In this document: piece by piece, positions 8,460 to 17,024 of the stretch
How positions within the stretch are numbered: position 1 is the stretch's first letter
Layout: every line of letters begins with the position of its first letter
Assembly (NCBI RefSeq): GCF_010091925.1
Contig: NZ_WVID01000004.1
Location: 1 to 64,000 of the forward strand
DNA: 64,000 nucleotides
From: Nostoc sp. B(2019)
GTDB lineage: Bacteria > Cyanobacteriota > Cyanobacteriia > Cyanobacteriales > Nostocaceae
Direction: 5' to 3'
Position numbers and translations under genes: made by a program
Notes under the pieces: generated by a model
What the model was told of the DNA's origin: nothing
The model's database searches: none
Seen by the model: the letters and a program-made list of their open reading frames with translations, nothing else

Positions 8460-10457
8460 ATGTCATTGCAATCTGGATTAGATGCCTTTCAACAAGGACG
8501 TTATCAAGAAGCAGTTCAATTACTAGAACAGTTTTGCCGTAACGCTGTTGATTACAATTCCTCAGATTATCTTTCCGCACAGATGTGGCTGATGAAAGCC
8601 TATCAAGGCACAGGCGAAATCGAAAAAGCTACGAGCCTGTGTCAAAAGCTAATGATGAGCGAAAACCTACAGGTTCGCACTTGGGCAGAACAAGCACGTC
8701 AATCCTTTCCCCAACCACCAGCAACCCAATCTAACGCCGCTCAAAAAGCCAGCCGTGCTGCTACTGTTGGTGTGAAATTAGCAATGGGGGGTGTGGGTGG
8801 GAGTCTGGTGTTAGCTTCTGGTGTCACCATGACCTTACTGTTTGGTATGGTGTTGGCTTTAGGTTTGAGCTTAGTATTTATTTTGGGTAGTGACGATCCG
8901 CTCCAAGGGTTAGCGATCGCAATTGGTATTACCCTAATTTTTAATATCGCTGCTTTTTTCTTGTCTCCCTTCCTGATGGACTTAACCCAACACTGGCTAT
9001 ACCAAACTCGCTGGGTAGAGTTGGCAGAAGTTGAAAGCCTCAGTCCAGAGACAGCAAAAGTTATTCGTCAAGTTTGTCAGCAAAAAAATTTAAAAACGCC
9101 CCGGCTGGGCATCATTAACGACCAGAACCCCACGGCTTTTACTTATGGTTCGTTGCCTAACAGCGCCCGCTTAGTAGTCAGTCAAGGACTTTTCACTTAC
9201 CTTGATGATGATGAAACTGCTACAGTCTACGCCCACGAGCTAGGGCACATCGTCCACTGGGACTTTGCAGTGATGACAGTAGCTTCTACCTTAGTACAAA
9301 TTTGCTACCTCATTTACAGTACAGCTAGAAGATTTGGACGTGGCGGCGGCGATAGCAAAATTAAAGATGCTATGCAAACAGCTGCCTTAGTTGCTTATGT
9401 ATTTTACATCTTCGGCACTTACCTACTGTTGTACCTCTCCCGCACTAGGGAGTACTTTGCTGACCACTTTGCAGCAGAAAGTACAGGGAACCCTAATGGA
9501 TTATCCCGCGCTTTGGTGAAGATTGCTTACGGAATTTTAGAAGAAGGTTCGCGATCGCCAGAACCCAGCCGCTTGATTGAAGGTACTCGCGCCTTGGGTA
9601 TCTATGACCATAAAGCCGCTGCTTCCACAGGAACCGCTTACCGCATTGCATCCGACCCGCAAAAAATTGGTCGCGTCTTTTTGTGGGATATGTTTAACCC
9701 TTGGGGTTGGTGGATGGAGTTAAATTCCACTCACCCCTTAACTGGCAAACGAGTCCGCGCCCTCAGCACCTATGCCGAACAACTGGGTTTACCGACTGAG
9801 TTCGATATGGGGCGAGTTATTGGCGAAGGCAAAAGTCTGAGTAAGAGTAGACTCTACGGTAACTTCTTCTTAGATGTTGTACTGTATGGGGCTGAAACTA
9901 TCGGTTTCTTCGTCGGCTTGGTAACGGGTGTAATTCTATGGTCAAGTTCACCCAACTCCGGTTTAATATTGGGTGCGCCATTCATTGGGTTAGGAATAGG
10001 AATTTTAATTAAAGCCTTGGTGATGTTCCCCGACTACAAACAAGCACCAGAAACAGACATTCTCACCCTAATGTCAGACCCCTACGCCAGTCCATTACGC
10101 GGACAACCCGCAAAACTAGAAGGTCAACTAATTGGTCGTGGCGACGCAGGTTATAAATTTGGTTCCGACCTCAAAATCCAAGATCGTAGCGGGATGCTTT
10201 ATCTGCATTACGCCTCACGCTTTGGCCCCATCGGCAATTTTCTATTTGGGATGAAGCGAGTACAAAGCCTAATTGGTGAACAAGTTGGGGCTGTGGGTTG
10301 GTTCCGCCGGGGCGTTGCGCCTTGGATGGATCTCATTCAACTCCAAAGTGAAAATGGCACCATTGTCAACAGTTACCATCGCTTCTGGTCATTCATCCTC
10401 GGTGGTGGATCGATTATCCTGGGAGTGGTCTTGACTATGTTTTTGAGCAGCAGATAG
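8460..10457 (+). CDS. M48 (HtpX-like) membrane metalloprotease with TPR
   Basis: This 665-residue protein starts with a TPR-like helical segment (residues 1-85: FQQGRYQEAVQLLEQF, WLMKAYQGTGEIEKA). Two or three membrane helices follow at about 105-175. The zinc site HELGH is at 259-263 and the third ligand is probably Glu in TREYFADHFAAE. Two further hydrophobic helices lie around 470-510 and one at the C-terminus. M48B proteases such as HtpX degrade misfolded membrane proteins with the active site on the cytoplasmic face. The N-terminal TPR and the extra C-terminal part (residues 530-640) make it longer than HtpX (about 290). It is monocistronic. Confidence 0.87.
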   Translation: MSLQSGLDAFQQGRYQEAVQLLEQFCRNAVDYNSSDYLSAQMWLMKAYQGTGEIEKATSLCQKLMMSENLQVRTWAEQARQSFPQPPATQSNAAQKASRAATVGVKLAMGGVGGSLVLASGVTMTLLFGMVLALGLSLVFILGSDDPLQGLAIAIGITLIFNIAAFFLSPFLMDLTQHWLYQTRWVELAEVESLSPETAKVIRQVCQQKNLKTPRLGIINDQNPTAFTYGSLPNSARLVVSQGLFTYLDDDETATVYAHELGHIVHWDFAVMTVASTLVQICYLIYSTARRFGRGGGDSKIKDAMQTAALVAYVFYIFGTYLLLYLSRTREYFADHFAAESTGNPNGLSRALVKIAYGILEEGSRSPEPSRLIEGTRALGIYDHKAAASTGTAYRIASDPQKIGRVFLWDMFNPWGWWMELNSTHPLTGKRVRALSTYAEQLGLPTEFDMGRVIGEGKSLSKSRLYGNFFLDVVLYGAETIGFFVGLVTGVILWSSSPNSGLILGAPFIGLGIGILIKALVMFPDYKQAPETDILTLMSDPYASPLRGQPAKLEGQLIGRGDAGYKFGSDLKIQDRSGMLYLHYASRFGPIGNFLFGMKRVQSLIGEQVGAVGWFRRGVAPWMDLIQLQSENGTIVNSYHRFWSFILGGGSIILGVVLTMFLSSR

Positions 10458-10515
10458 CTAAGATTTTAGCTTGCTGCCTGAGCATTTTTCATTCCATCCA
10501 AGCTTTATTTCATAA

Positions 10516-10538
10516 GGAGGCGGTTCTCAACTGCCTCC
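10516..10538 (+). terminator. Hairpin after the M48 protease gene
   Basis: GGAGGCGGTT and AACTGCCTCC pair as a ten-pair stem (one G-T) closed by a three-base loop, 58 bases after the stop codon. It is followed by ATTTCTTT, a weak U-tract. Likely an intrinsic terminator. Confidence 0.5.
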
Positions 10539-10587
10539 ATTTCTTTGGGAAGAATCTCTGCATTTCAGTGCAATATTTCCAGATATT

Positions 10588-10899
10588 ATGGAAGCAGCGT
10601 GCAACAAACTAACAATCATGCATGACTTTGCGATTCAACCTAAAACTTTACGCGAAGCATGGGAACAAGGTTTGCAGCAAGGGTTAATCTAAGTTGCACT
10701 TAATATGCTGCGCGAAGATATTGATTTAGCTCTAGTAGCAAAACTAACTGGGCTACCACTTGAAAGAGTGAAGGGTTTACAAGTTAGCAACTTAGATGAT
10801 TCTCAATCACTAGTAAAAGATTTTCTAGAATTAAGTGAGTCATCACTAAATAAAGTGTGGCTCGATCCAGAGGAAGAGAAAGCTTGGAAGGATCTATAG
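10588..10899 (+). pseudogene. Rpn-family nuclease C-terminal remnant
   Basis: One reading frame runs through this stretch with a TAA at 10690-10692. The part before it reads KTLREAWEQGLQQGLI and the part after it VALNMLREDIDLALVAKLTG, LPLERVKGLQ. This is the usual end of the Rpn/PDDEXK (DUF4351-like) transposase-related proteins that abound in Nostocales, where the stop replaces an expected Glu (GAA to TAA). The catalytic N-terminal part is missing. A 64-codon frame from ATG 10705 could still be translated but its function is doubtful. Confidence 0.55.
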
Positions 10900-11357
10900 A
10901 AAACCTTCAAAAGCTACCCGAACCTCCGCTACCAGCATCAAAAGCTTTGGAACGAGGTAAAAGCACAAAATCATAAAAAGTAGGCACACAGCCTGAATTT
11001 CATCTGTGCGATAGTTTTATTGTTGATAAGACTTAGGCAAGAACTCTCTGAAACTCTTATTCCTTTGCGTCCTTGGCGGTAGCCTGTCTTGAAAAGTGAC
11101 GCTCCTGCGTCGCTAACGCTGCGCTAACAGATCGGCGGAAGCCGCCGCTCCGACTTTTCGCTGCGGCAAGCCGCTCCGCGTCTACGTTTTTTCATGATTT
11201 TGCGTAAGTCCTGGTTGAGTCGTAACAAGCGTTTTTATGTAAATTGAATGTTAAGCAAAGCCGAAGAATTTATAAAAAAACCTAGCAAATTGCTGTGTAG
11301 ACAGAAACATAACTAATAGATTTAAGCAAACTTTTTCTTAAGCTTAAGGAGGGCCTG
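10900..11357. other. Intergenic region before aldehyde dehydrogenase
   Basis: The stretch holds a small dispersed repeat (11086-11162, listed separately), AT-rich DNA at 11215-11340 that should carry the promoter, and a strong AAGGAGGG ribosome binding site at 11345-11352, correctly spaced from the ATG at 11358. No gene is seen. Confidence 0.5.
11086..11162. repeat. Small dispersed repeat, CTTGAAAAGT family
   Basis: The element begins GTCTTGAAAAGT and ends ACTTTTCGCT, so its ends are inverted copies of each other. The interior contains GCTCCTGCGTCGCTAACGCT and the short palindrome GGCGGAAGCCGCC. Related elements with the same ends occur in the prophage at 16769, 59829, 60243 and 62833. This is the only host-side copy in the window. 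Confidence 0.75.
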
Positions 11358-12824
11358 ATGGTTACAGCAACAGTACCAGGACAACAGGTCAAAATCGGCG
11401 CAACCAAGTTGTTGATTAACAACGAGTGGGTAAATAGTGTTAGCGATCGCCGATTTGAAACGATTAACCCAGCTACAGGCGAAGTAATCTGCGAAGTAGC
11501 AGAAGCAGACGCCCCAGATGTAGATAAAGCAGTACAAGCAGCCCGCGCTGCCTTTAACGGGGAATGGAGAAAGATTTCTGCTACTCGTCGCGGCGAATTA
11601 CTTTACAAACTAGCCGATTTAATTGAACAGAATATTGATGAATTGGCGCGTCTAGAAACTCTGGACAACGGCAAGCCACTGCAAGATTCATTGGGCGACT
11701 TGGGGTTAGTCATCGCCTGCTACCGCTACTATGCAGGCTGGGCTGACAAGGTACAAGGTAAAACCATCCCAATTAACGGACCGTACTTCTGCTACACTCG
11801 CCATGAGCCTGTGGGTGTGGTTGGGCAGATTATTCCTTGGAATTTCCCGCTACTCATGCAAGCGTGGAAATTAGCCCCAGCTTTAGCAACTGGTAATACT
11901 GTAGTTCTCAAAACTGCTGAACAAACACCATTGTCAGCGCTGCGGGTGGGAGAGTTGATTATTGAGGCTGGTTTTCCCCCTGGTGTGGTAAACATTTTAT
12001 CAGGATATGGCCCAACTGCCGGAGCCGCGATCGCTCACCATACCGATATTGACAAAGTTGCCTTTACTGGTTCCACTGAAGTCGGGCATCTAATTATGGA
12101 AGCAGCCGCCAAGAGTAACCTCAAGCGCGTCACTCTAGAACTTGGTGGTAAGAGTCCCAACATCGTCTTTGCTGATGCTGATATGGATGCAGCGATCGCA
12201 GGTTCCCACGATGCCCTATTCTTTAACCAAGGGCAGTGCTGCTGTGCTGGTTCACGGCTATTCGTTGAAGAAAAATGCTATGACGAGTTTGTCGCCAGGA
12301 CTGTAGAAAAAGCTCAAAATCGTATTGTTGGCAATCCTTTCGATGCCAACACACAACAAGGGCCGCAAGTAGACAAAGACCAATTCGACAAGGTGATGAG
12401 CTACATCGAGTCTGGGATGCGCGAAGGTGCTCAAATGCTTTGTGGTGGTAATCGTGTAGGAGAACAGGGTTTCTTTATCGCCCCCACAGTCTTCGCTGAT
12501 GTCCGTGATGATATGAAAATTGCTCAAGAAGAAATCTTTGGCCCAGTCATGAGCATTATCAAGTTTAAAGATCTCGACGAAGTAATTCAACGAGCGAACG
12601 CCACAATGTACGGACTTGCAGCCGCAGTCTGGACGAAGGATATCACTAAAGCTCATGCAATCGCTAACAACTTACGTGCTGGTACAGTCTGGGTAAATTG
12701 CTACGATGTATTCGATGCTGCTGCGCCCTTCGGTGGGTTCAAGCAATCCGGTATTGGTCGGGAACTAGGCGAATATGGCTTGCAGCAATATACAGAAATT
12801 AAGACTGTTACTATCAAGTTGTAA
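11358..12824 (+). CDS. NAD(P)-dependent aldehyde dehydrogenase
   Basis: This 488-residue protein of the ALDH superfamily oxidises an aldehyde to the acid. It shows the cofactor motifs [20 protein letters not shown] and GSTEVG, the general base Glu in [11 protein letters not shown], the nucleophile Cys in [12 protein letters not shown], and the closing [15 protein letters not shown]. It resembles class 1/2 (retinal or acetaldehyde type) enzymes; in cyanobacteria related enzymes act on apocarotenals and alkanals, but the substrate cannot be read from sequence. The start is fixed by a strong upstream ribosome binding site. Confidence 0.93.
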   Translation: MVTATVPGQQVKIGATKLLINNEWVNSVSDRRFETINPATGEVICEVAEADAPDVDKAVQAARAAFNGEWRKISATRRGELLYKLADLIEQNIDELARLETLDNGKPLQDSLGDLGLVIACYRYYAGWADKVQGKTIPINGPYFCYTRHEPVGVVGQIIPWNFPLLMQAWKLAPALATGNTVVLKTAEQTPLSALRVGELIIEAGFPPGVVNILSGYGPTAGAAIAHHTDIDKVAFTGSTEVGHLIMEAAAKSNLKRVTLELGGKSPNIVFADADMDAAIAGSHDALFFNQGQCCCAGSRLFVEEKCYDEFVARTVEKAQNRIVGNPFDANTQQGPQVDKDQFDKVMSYIESGMREGAQMLCGGNRVGEQGFFIAPTVFADVRDDMKIAQEEIFGPVMSIIKFKDLDEVIQRANATMYGLAAAVWTKDITKAHAIANNLRAGTVWVNCYDVFDAAAPFGGFKQSGIGRELGEYGLQQYTEIKTVTIKL

Positions 12825-12837
12825 ACTGAGTATATTA

Positions 12838-13653
12838 CTACTCTTGGGCAAGTTGGGCTTTTGCTTGCTGCCAGAGAGTTTCTAACTCATCCAAACTGTA
12901 ATCAGAAAGGGGGCGGTTAACTACTGCCTCCATTTTTTGTAAACGCTGGACAAATCGCTGGTTTGTGCCTTGTAGTGCGTCACTAGGATCGAGATTATGC
13001 CAACGCGCAAGCTGAATCACTGCAAACAGTAAATCGCCTAATTCTGCTTGTTGTCGTGCTGGCGTTTCCTCAGCCAAAGCCTGCTGAAACTCGCCCAACT
13101 CTTCGTGAAACTTGTCCCAAACCCCATCAATATTTTCCCACTCAAACCCAACAGCAGCAGCCTTTTGGGAAATCTTCATTGCTGCGGTTAGTGGGGGAAG
13201 AGTACGGCCATAACGACCGAGTTTAGCACTAAGTTTTTGCTCCTCTGGTGATGGTTCGCCTTTTTCCGCAGCTTTGATTTGTTCCCAATTTTGCCGCACC
13301 TCATCTATACTTGTCACCGACACATCACCAAACACATGGGGATGACGACGAATTAACTTTTGGGAAATCCCTTGAGCGACTTCTTGAAGAGAAAATTGTC
13401 CTGATTCACTAGCGATTTGGGCTTGCAGTACCACCTGTAATAATAAATCTCCCAACTCTTCTGCGATCGCCTCCTTATCCCCACTCTTAATCGCGTCTAC
13501 CACCTCATAAGCTTCTTCTATCACATAAGGCGTCAGCGTTTCCGGAGTTTGCGCCAAATCCCACGGACAACCACCATCAGGCGATCGCAATTTCGCCACC
13601 ACCTCAATTAATTCTTGCAACGCCGCCAAAGTATCAACTTTGTTATTTGTCAT
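12838..13653 (-). CDS. mazG: Nucleoside triphosphate pyrophosphohydrolase MazG
   Basis: This 271-residue protein has two MazG domains. The first contains LRSPDGGCPWDLAQTPETLT, YVIEEAYEVVDAI and the metal-binding EELGDLLLQVV (an ExxE...ExxD arrangement); the second contains FHEELGEFQQAL and AELGDLLFAVIQLARWHN. MazG hydrolyses (d)NTPs to the monophosphate and pyrophosphate, cleaning nucleotide pools. Length is normal for the two-domain form. It lies directly upstream of the DUF2227 gene on the same strand, with the junction made of a CAAATGA heptamer repeat. Confidence 0.94.
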   Translation of the reverse strand: MTNNKVDTLAALQELIEVVAKLRSPDGGCPWDLAQTPETLTPYVIEEAYEVVDAIKSGDKEAIAEELGDLLLQVVLQAQIASESGQFSLQEVAQGISQKLIRRHPHVFGDVSVTSIDEVRQNWEQIKAAEKGEPSPEEQKLSAKLGRYGRTLPPLTAAMKISQKAAAVGFEWENIDGVWDKFHEELGEFQQALAEETPARQQAELGDLLFAVIQLARWHNLDPSDALQGTNQRFVQRLQKMEAVVNRPLSDYSLDELETLWQQAKAQLAQE

Positions 13654-13656
13654 TTG

Positions 13657-14277
13657 TCATTTGTCCTTTGTCGTTTTTCCGTTGCTCTTTCTGCTAACCG
13701 TAGCTCGACGACTACCGCGAGTTGTAACTTTACGCTTCTTAATTTTGCCACTAGGAAGCAAACTCCTAACCCCTTGTTTTTGCACGCGCTTGTATGCTGA
13801 ACCGCCCCAATCACTCAGAGAATGACTCATTGCACCAAGTTCAAAGCCCAAAAACAGGGAGATATATTCAGTACTGTAACTCGTGAGCGATCGCCCGACA
13901 GTTACACCTAAATCCTGCCAAGTAAAAGCAATATTCCATAATTTTTCGGCAACTGCCAAAATTACAACCGTCAAGATAGCTAGCAAACCGCCCAGATAAA
14001 GCACCCGCAGCATTGTACCGATAATCGGCCCGTGGGAGAAAAAAGAACGATGGCGGAGACTTTTTTGATAAGGTAGCCAAATCCAGCGTAAGAAACCCCA
14101 GCGTTGAAATTGCACAGAGTAAATATCCAAATCGGGGCCAAACATCAGCCCCCCAAATAGAAACCCACCTGCAACCAACAAAGTCGCATTGCTACTGCGA
14201 GTTTGCCAGAAAGTTACGCCCGCCACGAACGGCAGAGCATACATAGTAATGCGATCGTGCGTCCGACCAGAGGGCAT
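13657..14277 (-). CDS. DUF2227 metal-binding membrane protein
   Basis: This 206-residue protein starts MPSGRTHDRI and contains GLMFGPDLDIYSVQFQRWG, LPYQKSLRHRSFFSHGP and a late GAMSHSLSDWGGSAYKR. These conserved His and Asp residues define the cyanobacterial DUF2227 family (predicted metal-binding, YdjM-like). Hydrophobic segments occur at about residues 12-45, 95-125 and 150-170. The end, from SRKSNGKTTKDK, is encoded partly by the CAAATGA heptamer repeat, so its exact C-terminus is variable. Function is unknown. The gene is followed by mazG on the same strand (3-bp gap), suggesting cotranscription. Confidence 0.8.
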   Translation of the reverse strand: MPSGRTHDRITMYALPFVAGVTFWQTRSSNATLLVAGGFLFGGLMFGPDLDIYSVQFQRWGFLRWIWLPYQKSLRHRSFFSHGPIIGTMLRVLYLGGLLAILTVVILAVAEKLWNIAFTWQDLGVTVGRSLTSYSTEYISLFLGFELGAMSHSLSDWGGSAYKRVQKQGVRSLLPSGKIKKRKVTTRGSRRATVSRKSNGKTTKDK

Positions 14278-14383
14278 TATTAAGTCCTGAGTACTGAGTG
14301 ATTATAAGACGAAAAAATATTTTCCCAAAAATACTAGCGTGATGCGAGATATTTTGCTATATTATTTAACTGGAAGACAAAAC

Positions 14384-14456
<73 letters not shown>

Positions 14457-14461
14457 TTATT

Positions 14462-14488
14462 AAAAAGCCGTCAATTTGGCGGCTTTTT
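14462..14488 (+). terminator. Intrinsic terminator after tRNA-Val
   Basis: AAAAAGCCG and CGGCTTTTT form a perfect nine-pair stem, with a nine-base loop and T-run at the end, six bases after the tRNA. It would end tRNA transcription before the prophage. Confidence 0.85.
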
Positions 14489-14520
14489 GCATATCTGAGT
14501 AAAACTGCTTTGTAATTTAG

Positions 14521-14557
14521 GGTAATATTATTACCTGGAAATACCCGATATTACCTG
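14521..14557. promoter_or_regulatory. Candidate repeats before the integrase gene
   Basis: A perfect inverted repeat GGTAATATTATTACC lies at 14521-14535 and a related ATATTACCTG at 14548-14557. They sit between the presumed att site and the integrase start and could be integrase arm sites or an operator. This is inferred from position and repetition only. Confidence 0.35.
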
Positions 14558-14592
14558 CAATCACAGAGAAATTTTAGCGCAAGATTAGCACA

Positions 14593-15666
14593 GTGAAACT
14601 GACGATTGAGGCGGTAAACGAAAGACTTAAAGCAGCCAAGATTGGGGTAAGGGTGGAGGCTAGGGGCGATCGCTTATCCCTTCGAGCGACGCTACCACCC
14701 AAGCCGGCGAGTAGTAAGACTAAGCCATATCAGCAGTATCTCGCCTTGGGGATTTATGCCAACCCCGCCGGACTGCAACGGGCAGAGGCAGAAGCCAAAA
14801 TTGTTGGCGGGCTATTAGCGCGAGGCGAGTTCGATTGGAGCAGATATCTTATAGATGAGCAAGAATTGGGTATTGGGGGCTGGAAGGAGTGGATAGAAAA
14901 ACTACGCCGCGATTACTTTGCCCAAAAAGGCGACAATCCTACAACTCAATTCACCTGGAAGAACGACTACGAAGCGGCATTCAAAAATCTGAAGGGAGAA
15001 GTTGCGATCGCCTCATTAATAGCAGCAGCTACTTGCACTGCTGCCAACAGTCGTAGTCGGAAACGGACTTGTGAGAAATTGCAGCTATTAGCCGAACTTG
15101 TGGGGATAAAAGTAGACCTCAAGCCATACATCGGCAACTATGGCAATTCCCAAACTAAGCCACGAAATATCCCCACTGATGACCAGATAATTCAGGCGCG
15201 ATCGCTCTTTCTCAATTCTCCGAAGTGGCTCTGGGCATACAGCGTGATGGCAACTTACGGACTGCGCGATCATGAAATATTTTTCTGTGAAATCTCTTCA
15301 ACGCCACCCCATATCTGCTACGTAAGAGAAGGAAAAACAGGGGAAAGAATCTGCTACCCTTTGCATCCAGACTGGTCAGCAGAGTGGCAGTTGTGGGAAA
15401 TTAAAAAGCCGAATTGCACAGGGAAAATGTATCGTGACTATGGGCAACGAGTAAGCCGAACGTTCGCTCGCCGAGATACTCCATTTTTACCCTACGACCT
15501 CCGCCACGCTTATGCAATTCGCGGCAGTGTCCTCTACAAAGCTCCCGTGGCAACAATGGCGGCGTGGATGGGACACTCACCAGCGGTTCACTGGAGTACT
15601 TACAATAAATGGATTTCTCAGGTTGAACATGCAAAAGTCTTTGAGGCGCTCCAAAATCAATCCTAA
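14593..15666 (+). CDS. int: Prophage tyrosine integrase
   Basis: This 357-residue protein has the tyrosine recombinase catalytic set in its C-terminal half: Arg225 in YGLRDHEIF, Lys248 in REGKTGE, the box YDLRHAYAIR (Arg304; the usual first His is Tyr301), His328 in WMGHSP, and the nucleophile Tyr337 in HWSTYNKW. The first 90 residues form an arm-binding-like domain (KPYQQYLALGIYANPAGL). The start is GTG. It stands beside tRNA-Val and reads into the prophage, the normal arrangement for tRNA-integrating phages. The Tyr at the HxxR position is unusual but known in divergent integrases. Confidence 0.9.
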   Translation: MKLTIEAVNERLKAAKIGVRVEARGDRLSLRATLPPKPASSKTKPYQQYLALGIYANPAGLQRAEAEAKIVGGLLARGEFDWSRYLIDEQELGIGGWKEWIEKLRRDYFAQKGDNPTTQFTWKNDYEAAFKNLKGEVAIASLIAAATCTAANSRSRKRTCEKLQLLAELVGIKVDLKPYIGNYGNSQTKPRNIPTDDQIIQARSLFLNSPKWLWAYSVMATYGLRDHEIFFCEISSTPPHICYVREGKTGERICYPLHPDWSAEWQLWEIKKPNCTGKMYRDYGQRVSRTFARRDTPFLPYDLRHAYAIRGSVLYKAPVATMAAWMGHSPAVHWSTYNKWISQVEHAKVFEALQNQS

Positions 15667-15668
15667 AT

Positions 15669-15706
15669 GTCCCATGCTCGGATAAGCGGATATCCGCGCT
15701 TGGGAC
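15669..15706. terminator. Hairpin between convergent int and repressor genes
   Basis: GTCCCA and TGGGAC enclose an inner palindrome GCGGATATCCGC. The structure lies exactly between the stop codons of the convergent integrase and repressor-like genes and could terminate in both directions, though no strong T-run follows. Confidence 0.5.
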
Positions 15707-15715
15707 GGAGAGCTT

Positions 15716-16051
15716 TTACAAATCCTCAAGCATTAACTGAATCAACCTTTTACGCTGTTCCTTGTTTAATTTTTTGGATAGCAAGAATATCTCCTCTGGT
15801 GACAAAGCATCCGTACTGCTGCTTGCGGCTTCCCCTTTAAGGTAACTACGCAATGAGTCGATACCGCTTAGTCCAGCCTTTTTGGCAATTTTGTCCATGT
15901 TTTCCGACGACGGGAAACCATTTCCAGCCAGCCATTTTTGAACAGCAGATGAGCTGACGCCCAACTCACGAGCAAATTCAGTTTGGGAGCGATCGCCCTT
16001 CGCCCGATTTACAATTTCCCTAAACCGCTCCCCAAATTGATCGTTGCTCAT
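15716..16051 (-). CDS. Cro/CI-like HTH repressor
   Basis: The N-terminal half is a helix-turn-helix of the HTH_3 type (SQTEFARELGVSSSAVQKWL, then ENMDKIAKKAG). The C-terminal 40 residues are helical and charged, without the Ser/Lys autoprotease domain of LexA-like CI proteins. It is the likely lysogeny regulator: it faces away from the early operon across a short region with repeats of AACT/AGTT. I chose ATG 16051, which has AGG five bases upstream; longer forms from 16072 or 16084 are possible but poorly preceded. Confidence 0.75.
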   Translation of the reverse strand: MSNDQFGERFREIVNRAKGDRSQTEFARELGVSSSAVQKWLAGNGFPSSENMDKIAKKAGLSGIDSLRSYLKGEAASSSTDALSPEEIFLLSKKLNKEQRKRLIQLMLEDL

Positions 16052-16111
16052 TAATACCTGAAGAATTTCCATCCACATAATCATAATTCAGTGTTCAGCA
16101 GATTTTTAGAC

Positions 16112-16132
16112 AACTCGCGCAGTTTACGAACT
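16112..16132. promoter_or_regulatory. Candidate repressor operator
   Basis: The sequence AACTCGCGCAGTTTACGAACT contains three alternating half-sites AACT/AGTT/AACT, giving two overlapping inverted repeats. It lies between the divergent repressor and early genes, where a CI/Cro operator is expected. TATAGT and TATGAT boxes follow at 16135-16145. Base composition and position are the only evidence. Confidence 0.45.
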
Positions 16133-16178
16133 CTTATAGTATGATTAATAGCAACCACAGAAGGAGATTTCTACAACT

Positions 16179-16415
16179 ATGGTGGCAATAGCTAGGCCGG
16201 GCAGGCCAGGCAGAAGAGAAAAAGCAACCAAACAAGTCAAAAAATCTTACACAACTTCTCCCGCCATTGCAGACGAAGTTGTGAGTATCGCTGACGAAAT
16301 GGGAGTAGCCGAGTCAGCAATAGTAAATTTTGCGCTTAGGGACTGGCTGATGAATTACCGCAGAGAGCAGCATGAAGCCAATACTCGTCTATCAAAATCA
16401 GTTTCAGTGGCGTAA
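16179..16415 (+). CDS. Small DNA-binding protein, AT-hook and RHH-like
   Basis: This 78-residue basic protein begins with an AT-hook-like ARPGRPGRREK. The segment TSPAIADEVVSIADEMGVAESAIVNFALRDWL then fits a ribbon-helix-helix fold. It is the first gene of the early rightward operon, divergent from the repressor, the position held by Cro in lambdoid phages. An AAGGAG lies 13 bases upstream. It may control early promoters; this is inferred from fold and position. Confidence 0.6.
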   Translation: MVAIARPGRPGRREKATKQVKKSYTTSPAIADEVVSIADEMGVAESAIVNFALRDWLMNYRREQHEANTRLSKSVSVA

Positions 16416-16417
16416 TT

Positions 16418-16789
16418 ATGGAGCGATCGCCCCCATACCAGGCGGAAAGTCTGCTACGCTCTGAGCGCTTAATTCCTGAAAGCCAACTCAGGGAGGCAGT
16501 ACAAGCAGTTCTAGCAGAAATGCTGGGAGTTACCACTGTCCCTCAAAGGCAGTGGTATGACACGAATCCCGCCTACGTTCATCTGGATCTAGATTCGGCT
16601 GAACAACTGCGGGAGATGGTACGCAACGGGACATTGCGAATTGGGCATGAAGTACGTGATATGCGATCGCCCTCCTCCCAAATTCCCCGCTATCAATTTC
16701 ACATCGAAAAATGCGAGGCAAGACTATCTCAACCGCCCGAACAACGATTTATCAAAAAAGGCAGGAATAGCGAAAAGTTGAGCCAGTGA
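16418..16789 (+). CDS. Hypothetical early prophage protein
   Basis: This 123-residue protein starts two bases after the preceding gene. I do not recognise a family. The middle (residues 20-100) is globular with YDTNPAYVHLDLDSAEQLREM. Its last codons (from about RNSEKLSQ) are supplied by a small dispersed repeat starting at 16769, so the natural C-terminus has probably been replaced. Confidence 0.5.
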   Translation: MERSPPYQAESLLRSERLIPESQLREAVQAVLAEMLGVTTVPQRQWYDTNPAYVHLDLDSAEQLREMVRNGTLRIGHEVRDMRSPSSQIPRYQFHIEKCEARLSQPPEQRFIKKGRNSEKLSQ

Positions 16790-16885
16790 CACGTGCGGCT
16801 CTGCCGTCCGAGTCAACTGGCGTTGGAGCGCCGTTGAACGGCGTTGGCGGAGCCTCTCTGAAAGAGACTCCAAACTTTTCAAGAC
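16769..16885. repeat. Small dispersed repeat at end of early gene
   Basis: This inverted-orientation member of the CTTGAAAAGT family begins AGCGAAAAGT and ends ACTTTTCAAGAC. The interior carries several short palindromes (GGCGTTGGAGCGCCGTTGAA and neighbours). It overlaps the end of the preceding gene and fills the gap before the next hairpin. Confidence 0.7.
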
Positions 16886-16917
16886 AGCGCCTAATTTAGG
16901 TAAATTCTCGCAATAAA

Positions 16918-16954
16918 AATGGGCTACAAGCAATTACAATGCTTCCAGCCCATT
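16918..16954 (-). terminator. Strong hairpin before the ParB-like gene
   Basis: AATGGGCT and AGCCCATT pair, with an inner AAGCA/TGCTT stem. On the minus strand the stem is followed by TTTATTG, like an intrinsic terminator blocking leftward readthrough into the early promoter region. A second weaker hairpin (GGCTTTGA/TCAAAGCC, 16967-17001) lies just before the next start codon. Confidence 0.45.
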
Positions 16955-17024
16955 GTTAAAACTTATGGCTTTGATGCACTTTTCCAGGGTTCTTCAAAGC
17001 CACATCTAAATCAATGGAGCTATT